Positions 15,255 to 22,859 of a DNA stretch of 64,000 bases are shown in pieces. Origin of the DNA: Pseudomonas fluorescens (GTDB lineage Bacteria; Pseudomonadota; Gammaproteobacteria; Pseudomonadales; Pseudomonadaceae); contig NZ_LT907842.1 of the NCBI RefSeq assembly GCF_900215245.1, forward strand, positions 5,704,001 to 5,768,000, read 5' to 3'. The stretch's first letter is position 1; each line of letters starts with the position of its first letter. The position numbers were made by a program, and so were the translations under genes. The notes below the pieces were generated by a model. The model ran no database searches and was not told the origin of the DNA. It worked only from the letters and a program-made list of their open reading frames with translations.

Positions 15255-16592
15255 TTATGCAAAGATATGTTCAGCACGGTCGGACAGGTCACAGAAGTTT
15301 GCACCACCAATCAAAGCGTTGTAGCCGTAAGCTTCAGAAGCCATACGGACAATCTGAGCTTCAATGCGGGAAGTGCGTTCTGTTTCAGTTTCTGGCATGT
15401 AGCAGAAGTCTGCACAATCATCACCGAAACCAGCAAAGAAAGTTGCTGTGCTAGTCATACGCTTAACATGCTGCTCAGCATCCACAAGAAGGCTCTGTAC
15501 TGCTTCCTGAGCCTTTGCAGCCAGACGTTCTTGGTTACGTGCCAATGTGTCTTGTTGACGAGCTTCAGCGGCTCTCAGAGGTGCACGTAGTTCAAACTTG
15601 AGGCAATCAATCTCGTTGTCCATTGCATCGTTCTCAGAAACCATGCCGTGCATTAGATCGAACAGAGTGTTCTGTGCATCTCTAGACAAGCCAATGTGTG
15701 CAAAGTCACCACGGGTGTACTCTCTTGCGATAGATGCGAACTCTTCAAGCTCACAACGAAAGTCAGCGTGGCGGATAAGCTCTTTAATCATCATGGCAGA
15801 GTCAGACAATTTCTGTCCTTTCATCATTGGCTTAAACTCTTCACGACTCTGGATAGCTTCAACAGCAGCAATGATTTCAGGTGTCTTAGAAGTGGAGTCA
15901 TCTAGGATGGCAGCAAACTTATCATGATCCTTGTTTCCACGATCAACTAGCTTTTCAAGTTTGGCTAGAGAAGCTTGACGGCGAGACTCGGTAAGTTTGG
16001 CTTTCTTGCTGAACGCAATGATTGTCTCTGTACCAATGAAGTCGAAGATACGATCCAGCACGCCAGCTTCATCAGAAGCAACGTAGAGTTTAGGAAGAAT
16101 ATCGGTACGGTACATGAACACACCAGCGTTGTTGCTGTGAGTGTTGGAGTGGCGACGGTTCAGGTAGGCAGGAGCGACAATCAGGTTTTCAGCATTCATC
16201 AAACCAAGCACTGTTTCATGCTTAGTTGGGGCAACGTGACAGATGTGGAAACTGTCCTTGCCACTCATGACGTTGGCTGTCATACGAAATTTTACAACGT
16301 TGTACAGGTCAACTAGGTTATCAACCGATCCCACAAGGGTATCAAAGATTGCCAGGGTGCCAGCTCGTTGGGCTTCTCTTGTCAGGAACAGGAAGAAATG
16401 GTTAGAGCGTGGGATTGTGAACTCTTTTCTTCTGGAAACATTCTTGTTCAGGGATTTGCACGCTTCAGAGCAGTAGATTGTAGAGGCGTGAGCAGGACGG
16501 AATCTGTTAGAGCATCCTGTAGCTTTGCAACGTACTTGTTTCTTAGCTGGGGATTTCTTAACGGCTGTTTGTGTGTTCGATTGTGCTTTCAT
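15255..16592 (-). CDS. Zinc-knuckle protein with HNH-like segment
   Basis: 445 residues from ATG 16592 (AAGGAG upstream); the frame extends to 16715 inside the previous gene. Near residue 20 is a zinc knuckle (VRCKATGCSNRF, IYCSEACKSLN). Around residues 110-140 the pattern SFHICHVAPTKHETVLGLMN, then ENLIVAPAYLNRRHSN, recalls the His-Asn-His arrangement of HNH nucleases (HI..., NL..., N..H). The rest is a long helical region (TLARNQERLAAKAQEAVQSL). Nuclease activity is a hypothesis. It is too small and lacks the motifs of a portal or terminase. Overlaps the upstream zinc-knuckle gene by 35 bases. Confidence 0.6.
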   Translation of the reverse strand: MKAQSNTQTAVKKSPAKKQVRCKATGCSNRFRPAHASTIYCSEACKSLNKNVSRRKEFTIPRSNHFFLFLTREAQRAGTLAIFDTLVGSVDNLVDLYNVVKFRMTANVMSGKDSFHICHVAPTKHETVLGLMNAENLIVAPAYLNRRHSNTHSNNAGVFMYRTDILPKLYVASDEAGVLDRIFDFIGTETIIAFSKKAKLTESRRQASLAKLEKLVDRGNKDHDKFAAILDDSTSKTPEIIAAVEAIQSREEFKPMMKGQKLSDSAMMIKELIRHADFRCELEEFASIAREYTRGDFAHIGLSRDAQNTLFDLMHGMVSENDAMDNEIDCLKFELRAPLRAAEARQQDTLARNQERLAAKAQEAVQSLLVDAEQHVKRMTSTATFFAGFGDDCADFCYMPETETERTSRIEAQIVRMASEAYGYNALIGGANFCDLSDRAEHIFA

Positions 16593-16764
16593 TGTTGCTA
16601 GCTCCTTGAAGGTCGGCTTGGGATAGGGTTTGTTGTGTTGCTTTGTAGATCGTGTTGCAGTCGTGGCAGCAAACTGGCTGGTACTTCTTACGGGTGAACT
16701 GCTTCTCGCAGACACGGCAAATAAGAACCTTCAGAGCGCCACCACGTTTGTTTTGAACGGGCAT
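16558..16764 (-). CDS. Zinc-knuckle protein 2
   Basis: 68 residues. Knuckle ICRVCEKQFTRKKYQPVCCHDC near residues 15-37 (C-x2-C, CC-x2-C), with a basic N-terminus (MPVQNKRGGALKV). First gene after a strong promoter at 16886-16913 and overlapping the 445-residue gene, so the two form an operon. AGGAG precedes the start. Probably nucleic-acid or protein binding. Confidence 0.6.
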   Translation of the reverse strand: MPVQNKRGGALKVLICRVCEKQFTRKKYQPVCCHDCNTIYKATQQTLSQADLQGASNNESTIEHTNSR

Positions 16765-16885
16765 AGAAATATCTCCTGTGAGGGATGAGCCTAAAGGCTG
16801 TATTTTGGTTTGGGCTTGTGTGTAACTGATGGTGTTGCTGGAGGGTGTTTGCTATTGCGGCAAACAAATCATTCCCTACACTGTT

Positions 16886-16913
16886 AGTTTACCACGGAAA
16901 CTATCTCTGTCAA
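16886..16913 (-). promoter_or_regulatory. Strong sigma70-like promoter
   Basis: On the minus strand TTGACA (16913-16908), 16 bases, TAAACT (16891-16886), about 120 bases upstream of the gene at 16764. It reads into the zinc-knuckle/445-residue operon. Confidence 0.6.
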
Positions 16914-16985
16914 CCCCTTAGACAGATATTTAATACAAAATCAACAACTATTTTCACACTTCCCTACATACGACACACAAACAAA

Positions 16986-17015
16986 AACCCGCTTCAGCAT
17001 TACACCGAGCGGGTT
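16986..17015 (-). terminator. Terminator after the Dit-like gene
   Basis: On the minus strand stem AACCCGCT / AGCGGGTT with a 14-base loop, followed by TTTTGTTTG. It ends the transcript that starts near the hub gene. Confidence 0.75.
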
Positions 17016-17019
17016 CCTA

Positions 17020-17814
17020 TCATTTGTCAGGCGGCACGTACTCCAACACACTCTTTCCGGCGTAGCTGGATGGTGCATTAGCAACGTTGTCTGTGCCTGC
17101 TTTGGTCTTGATCTTTCCGTTTTTACGGCCTTTGTTATTCCTGATCTTTACAGCAATGTTTCGAGTGTTGGCGTAAACAACCTGCTCAAAAGCCAGCTCA
17201 GGGAAAATCCCGTCCCCTGTTTGCGTGTTCTCTTCAAAGGCAACGTTAGTGAAGACACAAGGGCCATAAGAACCAACGTTCAATCCACCTAGCAACTCAA
17301 TCACTTGGAACTCTTCCGAGTTTTGCCACATGCTGATTAGCTGGCGTTTCACCGCTTGAGACGATTTAGACTTTTCTTGAGGTGTCAGAATAACTGTAGG
17401 GATTGTGTCCCTTGTGAACTGTGCAATCACCTCTGGTAGAAGCTTGTTGATAGAGCCTACAGTGCTAATCTGAACAGGCGTCACAACCTGTGTGCTGTTC
17501 TTGTACTGCTTGTCACGTGGCATGTACAAACCATTTGCGTCAGTAGACACGTGGTCGCCAGTATCAAAAGAGAAAGCAGGGATTGCACCCAAGGTAGTTG
17601 GTCGGTTGATATTGAAGTCAGCATCAGACAGAACACCACTGATGGTGTACTTTGGGTTCTCTCTTGTTGTGTGGTCTGTAATCAAACTACCGTTAGAAAG
17701 TGGGTGCTTGGAGATGGCAGAGCTATATTGCTCTGTAATGCGAGTGATTGCGTCGAAGTAGATTACGTCAGATGTTTTAGTGACAATGACGAATCCAGAA
17801 AATGAAGCGTCCAT
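17020..17814 (-). CDS. Dit-like phage tail/baseplate protein
   Basis: 264 residues from ATG 17814 (AAGGA 8 bases upstream); the frame extends to 17886 without a site. The N-terminal part (FSGFVIVTKTSDVIYFDAIT ... NGSLITDHTTRENPKYTISG, VLSDADFN) matches the pattern of Dit-like N-terminal domains: a beta strand, then 'dg..itDH' and 'i.i.G..sd'. A later part has (SMWQNSEEFQVIELLGG) and (VFTNVAFEENTQTGDGIFPE), as expected for such proteins. The C-terminus is basic (NNKGRKNGKIKTKAG). It would form a ring joining tube and baseplate. A terminator follows. Confidence 0.55.
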   Translation of the reverse strand: MDASFSGFVIVTKTSDVIYFDAITRITEQYSSAISKHPLSNGSLITDHTTRENPKYTISGVLSDADFNINRPTTLGAIPAFSFDTGDHVSTDANGLYMPRDKQYKNSTQVVTPVQISTVGSINKLLPEVIAQFTRDTIPTVILTPQEKSKSSQAVKRQLISMWQNSEEFQVIELLGGLNVGSYGPCVFTNVAFEENTQTGDGIFPELAFEQVVYANTRNIAVKIRNNKGRKNGKIKTKAGTDNVANAPSSYAGKSVLEYVPPDK

Positions 17815-17934
17815 ATGTTTGTTCCTTATATTGGGCGTGCAGAGGGCCACAAGCCTGCTTGAGAGGCTTTGTAGGCTTACTGGCATGTTGGCTTAGGTTT
17901 GTAGCTTGAGTGGCTGTATAGCTCTGCGGGAGCG

Positions 17935-18213
17935 TTACACGGTCACTGCTTTGTAGATATCGACTACACGGCCACGAACAATAGTCTTCAAAGGCTTGTC
18001 GAGTTGGTCGATATAAGTGATTGGTTGCACTGGCTTAACTTCCCAAGACGCTGGGTTAGCTTCCATCCAATCCAGAGAGCGTACAAAGGCTGTAGCGGCT
18101 CGTTCTCTTGCTGGGAGTGTCAATGCCGGGGTGTGGTGCTCAAGAAGGCTCAGAACGCTTTCAAGTAGGCTTGGCGGGGTGTGCTGGTCTTCAGCTTGTG
18201 TGATTGCTTCCAT
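17935..18213 (-). CDS. Small hypothetical tail-module protein
   Basis: 92 residues (MEAITQAEDQHTPPSLLESV ... RAATAFVRSLDWMEANPASW), mixed helical, ending with a beta segment (LKTIVRGRVVDIYKAVTV). It starts 3 bases after the stop of the gp10-like gene and is probably co-translated. No family is recognised. The place between tail-completion and Dit-like genes suggests a head-tail or tail-terminator component. Confidence 0.5.
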   Translation of the reverse strand: MEAITQAEDQHTPPSLLESVLSLLEHHTPALTLPARERAATAFVRSLDWMEANPASWEVKPVQPITYIDQLDKPLKTIVRGRVVDIYKAVTV

Positions 18214-18216
18214 ACG

Positions 18217-18666
18217 TTAAGCCACAAACTTAAACTTGACGCTCTCAAGCATCTTGCCTGTGTCGTACAACGGACGGTCGAAGCCTTTAGCTGCAATCGT
18301 TCTTGCACTGTTGCTACCCGGATAGTTGGCAATCGTGATCTTGATTTCCTCAGCAACGATCTTACCTAGGGTGGCAAGGATGCGGCGTGCATTGCCTGTG
18401 TTATGGATCGTGGCCCGAGCTGCTGCCATGAGTCCTTTAAGTAGTTTTTTGCGTGTCTGCTTGTCTTCAAGTGTTTCACGCATGAATGGGCGTTCAGGGT
18501 GAAAGCGTGTTCCAAACTCGTTGTATGCCGCCACTTGAGCAACTGGCATACCATCGTCATATCTGTCTTCCTCAAAGAATCCTACTTTAACCTTTGTAGC
18601 GGCCAGCGTTTTTAGGCGTCTGGCCAGATTGTCAAATCCTTTGAGATTAAGTGTCGTCGTTATCAT
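18217..18666 (-). CDS. HK97 gp10-like tail-completion protein
   Basis: 149 residues from ATG 18666 (AGAGAG upstream); an ATG 12 bases earlier has no site. The pattern (LARRLKTLAATKVKVGFFEED), PVAQVAAYNEFGTRFHPERP, FMRETLE... and the ending DRPLYDTGKMLESVKFKF matches gp10-like/neck proteins: 'vGff....Y.yg.va.yNEfGt..iPeRPFmr' and 'PLidTG.l..si'. These proteins complete the tail before or at head joining. Its presence is notable because no head genes are seen. Confidence 0.75.
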   Translation of the reverse strand: MITTTLNLKGFDNLARRLKTLAATKVKVGFFEEDRYDDGMPVAQVAAYNEFGTRFHPERPFMRETLEDKQTRKKLLKGLMAAARATIHNTGNARRILATLGKIVAEEIKITIANYPGSNSARTIAAKGFDRPLYDTGKMLESVKFKFVA

Positions 18667-18699
18667 AATCTCTCTCATTGTTGTGGGGTTGTTGCTGTG

Positions 18700-19137
18700 T
18701 TACTTCCCTTGATTGTTGTTGTATGTTGGGGACACATTGATAATGGGGTTGGCTGTCTGTTGAACATTAACCCCAATGTTTCTATGAGCCTCAGCGGCTC
18801 TGTCTCTTACTAGCTTCATCATTTCCTTTGAATCTGCTTTGAACATCAAGTCTTCAAGCTTACGTGTTACTCTGTCAGTCTCTTGAAGCTGAAGATTAAT
18901 ACGGGCTTCAGATTCTTCTGTCCTGAGTCTAAGGCTGGCAATGTCCGTCTTGATTGGCATCAAGCTTTTATCTACAAGCTCCTTCTGCACAGTGATGTTA
19001 TCGAACTGGTATTGCTCCACTCTTCCAGTCGTTATGAACTGGGGAATGAAGACAATCCCCAGAACCAGAAGTGTTGCCATGATGAGGCCGTGTAGATACG
19101 TCATTGGACGTTGAAGCGGGGATTGTTTTTCATCCAT
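18700..19137 (-). CDS. Membrane-anchored helical protein, paralog of the 7866-8222 product
   Basis: 145 residues. One membrane segment near residues 14-35 (LHGLIMATLLVLGIVFIPQF), then a long helix with heptads (TEESEARINLQLQETDRVTR, KLEDLM) and a C-terminal motif (VNVQQTANPIINVSPTYNNN). The other protein has the same N-terminal anchor and NINQTANPAITTSPN. The shared ending suggests a common binding partner. It is placed among tail genes. A role in assembly at the membrane or in envelope disruption is possible. Confidence 0.6.
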   Translation of the reverse strand: MDEKQSPLQRPMTYLHGLIMATLLVLGIVFIPQFITTGRVEQYQFDNITVQKELVDKSLMPIKTDIASLRLRTEESEARINLQLQETDRVTRKLEDLMFKADSKEMMKLVRDRAAEAHRNIGVNVQQTANPIINVSPTYNNNQGK

Positions 19138-19150
19138 CTATAGATTCCTA

Positions 19151-19546
19151 TTAGATTGGCCCTAACTGGCTACCCCCATAGGAACGTGTGGAGGGTTTAG
19201 GACTGAAGTGGGTAAGGCATTGTTTTAGTTTGCCCATGAATAGCCCCTTGTCACGGCCAGAGAAGACTTCATCAGCAGTGCCAGCAATGCCGATTTGAAT
19301 AGCTTTGTTCATGAAGTCTTCCACAGCATCTACAAGGAACATGTTACCGACGTAAGAAACAATCACACTCTCTTTGGTGCGAAACCAGAAGAAGTGATAG
19401 TTGGTTACGTCAGGGTGTCTACGCTTGAGCATCATATTGAAGTGGCGTCCAAGACGCTTTAAGTCAATACGACCTTTCAACTCGTAAACTACAGAATGAA
19501 ACCCTTCTTTCTGAAGAGTCTCAATGTGTCTTTTGATTGTTGGCAT
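19151..19546 (-). CDS. Hypothetical tail-module protein
   Basis: 131 residues, starting MPTIKRHIETLQKEGFHSVV. Strong AGGAGG site before ATG 19546. Basic N-terminal part, hydrophobic middle (ESVIVSYVGNMFLVDAVEDF), C-terminus (GKLKQCLTHFSPKPSTRSYG). It lies between the chaperone-like gene and the membrane protein. I do not recognise it. Confidence 0.55.
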   Translation of the reverse strand: MPTIKRHIETLQKEGFHSVVYELKGRIDLKRLGRHFNMMLKRRHPDVTNYHFFWFRTKESVIVSYVGNMFLVDAVEDFMNKAIQIGIAGTADEVFSGRDKGLFMGKLKQCLTHFSPKPSTRSYGGSQLGPI

Positions 19547-19557
19547 TGAGCCTCCTG

Positions 19558-20385
19558 TTATTGGTTTTGCTTAGCCTGCCTCACAGACTCTTTGTGCATT
19601 TCGCAAGACTCGAAGTATTGTTTAACTGCAATCTCATTCATGTCGTGTGCATCCTCTAGATTGAGGCATGTAGAGAGTTCAGCGTATGTAGCCAAATCCA
19701 ACTGACTGTTGAGGATGCTGTAGATAATGCCAGCCTGACTAAAGCCAGCAGCCGACCTTTCCAAAGACTTTGGTGGAGCAATGCCCCCGCTGTCGTAGTT
19801 CTCAGGAAGAGCGAATCTAACTGTGTTCCACACTGGTGCTACGTTGTGCCCTACAAATGCGTAAAGCATCTGGGCAATCTGAGGCATTGTGAGTGAGGAA
19901 ACATCAACTGGCTCATCATCTAGGGTGATGTACTTGAAGAACTCACCAAACACAGAATCAAAGTCTGTAGACGCTTCTTGTTTGTTCGTAGCTTTGTAGT
20001 CAATGACATAACTCATTGGGGCTTGCACGTGAGCCTCTACAACTTCCTCCCTGTCTTCCAGAGTATTGCCAGCCAAAACTTCTCTAACCGTGAGTTTACT
20101 TCCTCTTGTGTCAGAGCTTGGGCGTTCAAACACTTTGTATGGTGCGTTGGGGTTTGCAACACGATCTATGAACATAAGCAATGCTAGAAACTGGCTGCTA
20201 GCAAATCCAGCCAATGGCATAATCTGATTGTTCATAAAGGAGTATGTACCCTCTTGCATCACGACACTGAACGCACTAATGGCTGTAGCGTAGTTTTCGA
20301 TTAATTCACACGCTTCTGTTGCTGGATGATGTTTGATCTTGTATGTTCTATCGTCAACGACGAACTTCTTTGTACTGATTGGCAT
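19558..20385 (-). CDS. Possible tail assembly chaperone-like protein
   Basis: 275 residues with an AGGAGG site before ATG 20385. The N-terminus FVVDDRTYKIKHHPATEACE resembles tail-assembly chaperone families that start with a short beta hairpin and then 'pat.a..l...l'. The later segment (SLTMPQIAQMLYAFVGHNV) is helical. At 275 residues it is longer than most such chaperones, so it could be a different tail protein. The gene follows the hub-like gene and precedes others of the tail module. Confidence 0.4.
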   Translation of the reverse strand: MPISTKKFVVDDRTYKIKHHPATEACELIENYATAISAFSVVMQEGTYSFMNNQIMPLAGFASSQFLALLMFIDRVANPNAPYKVFERPSSDTRGSKLTVREVLAGNTLEDREEVVEAHVQAPMSYVIDYKATNKQEASTDFDSVFGEFFKYITLDDEPVDVSSLTMPQIAQMLYAFVGHNVAPVWNTVRFALPENYDSGGIAPPKSLERSAAGFSQAGIIYSILNSQLDLATYAELSTCLNLEDAHDMNEIAVKQYFESCEMHKESVRQAKQNQ

Positions 20386-20430
20386 AAAGCCTCCTGTATT
20401 GTTGGTAGCTTGGGCAAGCTAGTTGGGTTG

Positions 20431-21378
20431 TTAAAGGACAGTGATGTCACTGCCACTCATTTCAGAGCATTGACATTCTGCATACCAATCATTACCGCGA
20501 GTGTCACCATTAAAACGCACGCTGTCGATTCTGTAGAAACCATTAATGTTGTCGGATTCCAGTTTCACAACCGTACTTGGCAGAAGAGCAGCGTCTAGCA
20601 GCACCTTGAACTGCAAGCCGTATCTAATACGCTTGTCTTTCTTAGGTAGTTTGGTTTGTTTTTGAGTGCGGAATGGGGTTTCAATCATCCCTGTTTCAGA
20701 AGAGATAACTGGACACAGCACTGTAGACTTTGTATCTGGCCCATTTACATCTGTTACAGTCAGGACGTTGTTAGAGACGTGATACTCAAGACCGTAAGCC
20801 TTTGTCAGTTTGTCCAACATATCCTTGGGAGTGCCAGACAAGCGCCAACCTTGAACCACTGGGCTATTTAGGTTTGTGCCTACGATAGAACCACGGGACA
20901 CACCGGGCATGTTGTCTGTGATGATGCGGAGAACGTCTTCAACTGTTTGGCCGGGGCTAGCCATTGCACTGAGACGGGTTTTTGTGAGGTTGACATATCC
21001 GTCACCAACAATCAGTTGTGTGATTGTGTCTGCTCCACGCTTGATAGTGGATTGGTCAGTGACGTTACCGCTAACAAGAAGTTTGCGGCCCTCTTCATTC
21101 TTGTAGCCAACATAGAGAGACACTTCTAGGTAGTGACTATCAAGAAGTCTTTCTTGTTCAGGGTTGAGGTTGTAGATTTCGATAGAGGCAGAGTTGCCGT
21201 TGTTGTTCTTATGGTCAGATGTTTTGCTAACATCGAATGTGATGCGGAGAGAGTCAGAGCCATAACCAGAACCTTCAATCTCGATTCCTTGGCCTTTGTT
21301 GTAGTTACCAACAGTTAGGGTGTAAAGCCTTTCAGACTTGCGGGTTAGCTGGGGATCGGTGTTTGTAGTTGTCGCCAT
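20431..21378 (-). CDS. Baseplate hub-like protein (gp27/gpP-type)
   Basis: 315 residues. The N-terminal part (LRITFDVSKTSDHKNNNGNS, ASIEIYNLNPEQERLL) is typical of hub proteins that begin with a field-like beta domain. The middle shows VEDVLRIITDNMPGVSRGSI and WRLSGTPKDMLDKLTKAYGL, then YHVSNNVLTVTDVN, matching the hub pattern 'sG.a.e.L..la...g..w.v.dg.l.i'. Such proteins hold the spike on the baseplate. AAGGA precedes ATG 21378. It overlaps the end of zinc-knuckle gene 3 by 34 bases. Confidence 0.65.
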   Translation of the reverse strand: MATTTNTDPQLTRKSERLYTLTVGNYNKGQGIEIEGSGYGSDSLRITFDVSKTSDHKNNNGNSASIEIYNLNPEQERLLDSHYLEVSLYVGYKNEEGRKLLVSGNVTDQSTIKRGADTITQLIVGDGYVNLTKTRLSAMASPGQTVEDVLRIITDNMPGVSRGSIVGTNLNSPVVQGWRLSGTPKDMLDKLTKAYGLEYHVSNNVLTVTDVNGPDTKSTVLCPVISSETGMIETPFRTQKQTKLPKKDKRIRYGLQFKVLLDAALLPSTVVKLESDNINGFYRIDSVRFNGDTRGNDWYAECQCSEMSGSDITVL

Positions 21379-21557
21379 AGTTGGATTCCTTGATGTTGTG
21401 GGCGTAGGGCTTGCACGATTGTTTGAACGGACATAATCAGAGCCTTGTGGTTGTGGTGATTGATGCGGCAGGACTTACCAGTGCAGAAAACCTTACGGGC
21501 TGTCTTGCATGGCATGGTGCACCCACAGTGTTTGCACTTACGTTCGGTGATAGTCAT
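21345..21557 (-). CDS. Zinc-knuckle protein 3
   Basis: 70 residues from ATG 21557 (AAGGA 9 bases upstream); the frame extends to 21731 through a terminator and is not used. Knuckle KCKHCGCTMPCKTARKVFC near residues 7-26, then GKSCRINHHNHK. The end (IVQALRPQHQGIQLWRQLQ) is helical. It is the first gene after a promoter and overlaps the hub gene, so it heads the tail operon and may regulate it. Confidence 0.6.
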   Translation of the reverse strand: MTITERKCKHCGCTMPCKTARKVFCTGKSCRINHHNHKALIMSVQTIVQALRPQHQGIQLWRQLQTPIPS

Positions 21558-21627
21558 TCTGAATGTTCCTTTGAAATAGATAGTTGTGACACTTAGGTTA
21601 ACGGTACTAAACATCAGGCATGAAAAA

Positions 21628-21645
21628 GGCCACGCTGTGGTGGCC
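21628..21645 (-). terminator. Terminator upstream of the hub operon
   Basis: On the minus strand GGCCAC, loop CACAGC, GTGGCC, then TTTTTC. It lies between the promoter at 21720 and the start at 21557, so it may act as an attenuator. Confidence 0.6.
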
Positions 21646-21719
21646 CTTTCAAATGCACTTGCCCAATGCAACACAACCAGTGAATCCAGTAACAAATACT
21701 TCTTCCTAATGTGTACTAC

Positions 21720-21748
21720 AGTATAACACACGTATCACAATCACACAA
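21720..21748 (-). promoter_or_regulatory. Sigma70-like promoter of the hub operon
   Basis: On the minus strand TTGTGT (21748-21743), 17 bases, TATACT (21725-21720). Transcription would pass the hairpin at 21628-21645 before the zinc-knuckle 3 start. Confidence 0.5.
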
Positions 21749-21788
21749 GACCTGTCAACACAGATATGTGATGAAATCACAAAAGAAA

Positions 21789-21814
21789 AGCCCCAGAGCG
21801 TGAGCAATGGGGCT
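21789..21814 (-). terminator. Terminator after the 21852-22187 gene
   Basis: On the minus strand AGCCCC, 14-base loop, GGGGCT, then TTTCTTTTG. Confidence 0.65.
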
Positions 21815-21851
21815 TCAGGGTTCCCACAACATTGGAATCTGTCTCACTGTG

Positions 21852-22187
21852 TCAGTGGAGTGTCTTTCTCTGTGTCTTTGGTGTGCTCTGCCTTTCTCTG
21901 TTGGCCTCTTGCATATCAGAGATGGCATTGAAGAGTGCTAACAATTCGTCGTCTTCCTCTTCTTCCACATCCTGTGGAATGGCTTCTTTCTTGGAAGGTT
22001 CACCAATCACAACTGGAGGAAGCTTTTTACTTCCATTCAGGTATTGGCGCTCTTCTTCCTTACGCCGTAAGTAGTTGGCATCCCTGCCAGACAAATTGCC
22101 ACGCATCCAAGCGTCAGCAGCTCTGTCTAAACGTGAGTCATCACCAAGTTGCAAAGCGTGTAAGTATTGCATGTTAACCCCCTGCAT
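21852..22187 (-). CDS. Hypothetical acidic-tailed protein
   Basis: 111 residues if begun at 22187; the second Met at 22172 (AGGGGG 5 bases upstream) may be the true start. The first half is basic (MRGNLSGRDANYLRRKEEER); then a very acidic run (VEEEEDDELLALFNAISDM) and a polar tail. No family recognised. It lies between the recombinase and the hub operon, with its own terminator. Charge distribution would fit a small regulator or a scaffold-like protein. Confidence 0.55.
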   Translation of the reverse strand: MQGVNMQYLHALQLGDDSRLDRAADAWMRGNLSGRDANYLRRKEEERQYLNGSKKLPPVVIGEPSKKEAIPQDVEEEEDDELLALFNAISDMQEANRERQSTPKTQRKTLH

Positions 22188-22859
22188 CCTCTTGTGTGTT
22201 TGTGTAACACATCATACCACAGAACAGGAAAATCACATAACACTATCTTACGCTGAAGACAAGATATTACACACTCAAGGCAACAACCACAGAGAAGGAG
22301 GGATAGTAGCCATTGCCAAGAGTGTGAAACAAGTACGCACCAGACCGCTAGGTCAGATGGTTTGAATATGGGTGATTATCAGTATGAGGATAACTCTTTG
22401 TCATCCTGACATATAGAAGCAAGATCAAAAGCAGAAGCTTTCTTGTCCTGTGTAGACATTGTTATGTGTTGGCTGTGTGTCAGACAGAGTAGTGTTGGTG
22501 CAGAAGACGTTAAGATCAACAGCCGCCCGTTCCAGTGGGAGCGTACACACTTCGCTACACTCAGTGTACGGGCAGACCGGGGCCATGTCAAGACAATTTA
22601 CACACGAATGACACAATTCTGTGTGCAATGCTTTATAGGTTGTGTATGTGTTACCTGTATAACAATGGAAGCTCTTGAGAGCGCGTATGGGCCGTTTTAC
22701 CCATCTTGGGTATGCAGACGTACTAGCAAGCTCACACAAGCCCCTATACAGCCTCATAGAAGCCATAACGCAAAAAGCCCCATGAGGGGCTGTATCACTT
22801 GAGAGTGTGAAAGCCTAGCGCTGGTATTCCAAAAGGCTTAAAGCGTCTCTGAGGGCTTC
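22188..22859. other. Intergenic stretch between the recombinase and the first element gene
   Basis: About 670 bases. It holds the recombinase terminator (22776-22791), TTGTCA/TGACAT-type inverted repeats near 22398-22412 and a TACACT-C-AGTGTA palindrome near 22556. Short frames on both strands (for example 22425-22766 minus) lack ribosome sites and domains, so no gene is called. It is likely a regulatory region. Confidence 0.45.
22776..22791 (-). terminator. Terminator after the serine recombinase
   Basis: On the minus strand AGCCCC, loop TCAT, GGGGCT, then TTTTTGC; 69 bases after the recombinase stop. Confidence 0.75.

Noticed and set aside
14960..15454. Plus-strand frame of 164 codons
   Set aside because: Overlaps the end of the 445-residue gene on the other strand and has no domain or ribosome site.
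22425..22766. Minus-strand frame of 113 codons between the recombinase and the next gene
   Set aside because: It begins right after the recombinase terminator, lacks a ribosome site and shows cysteine-rich non-coding composition.
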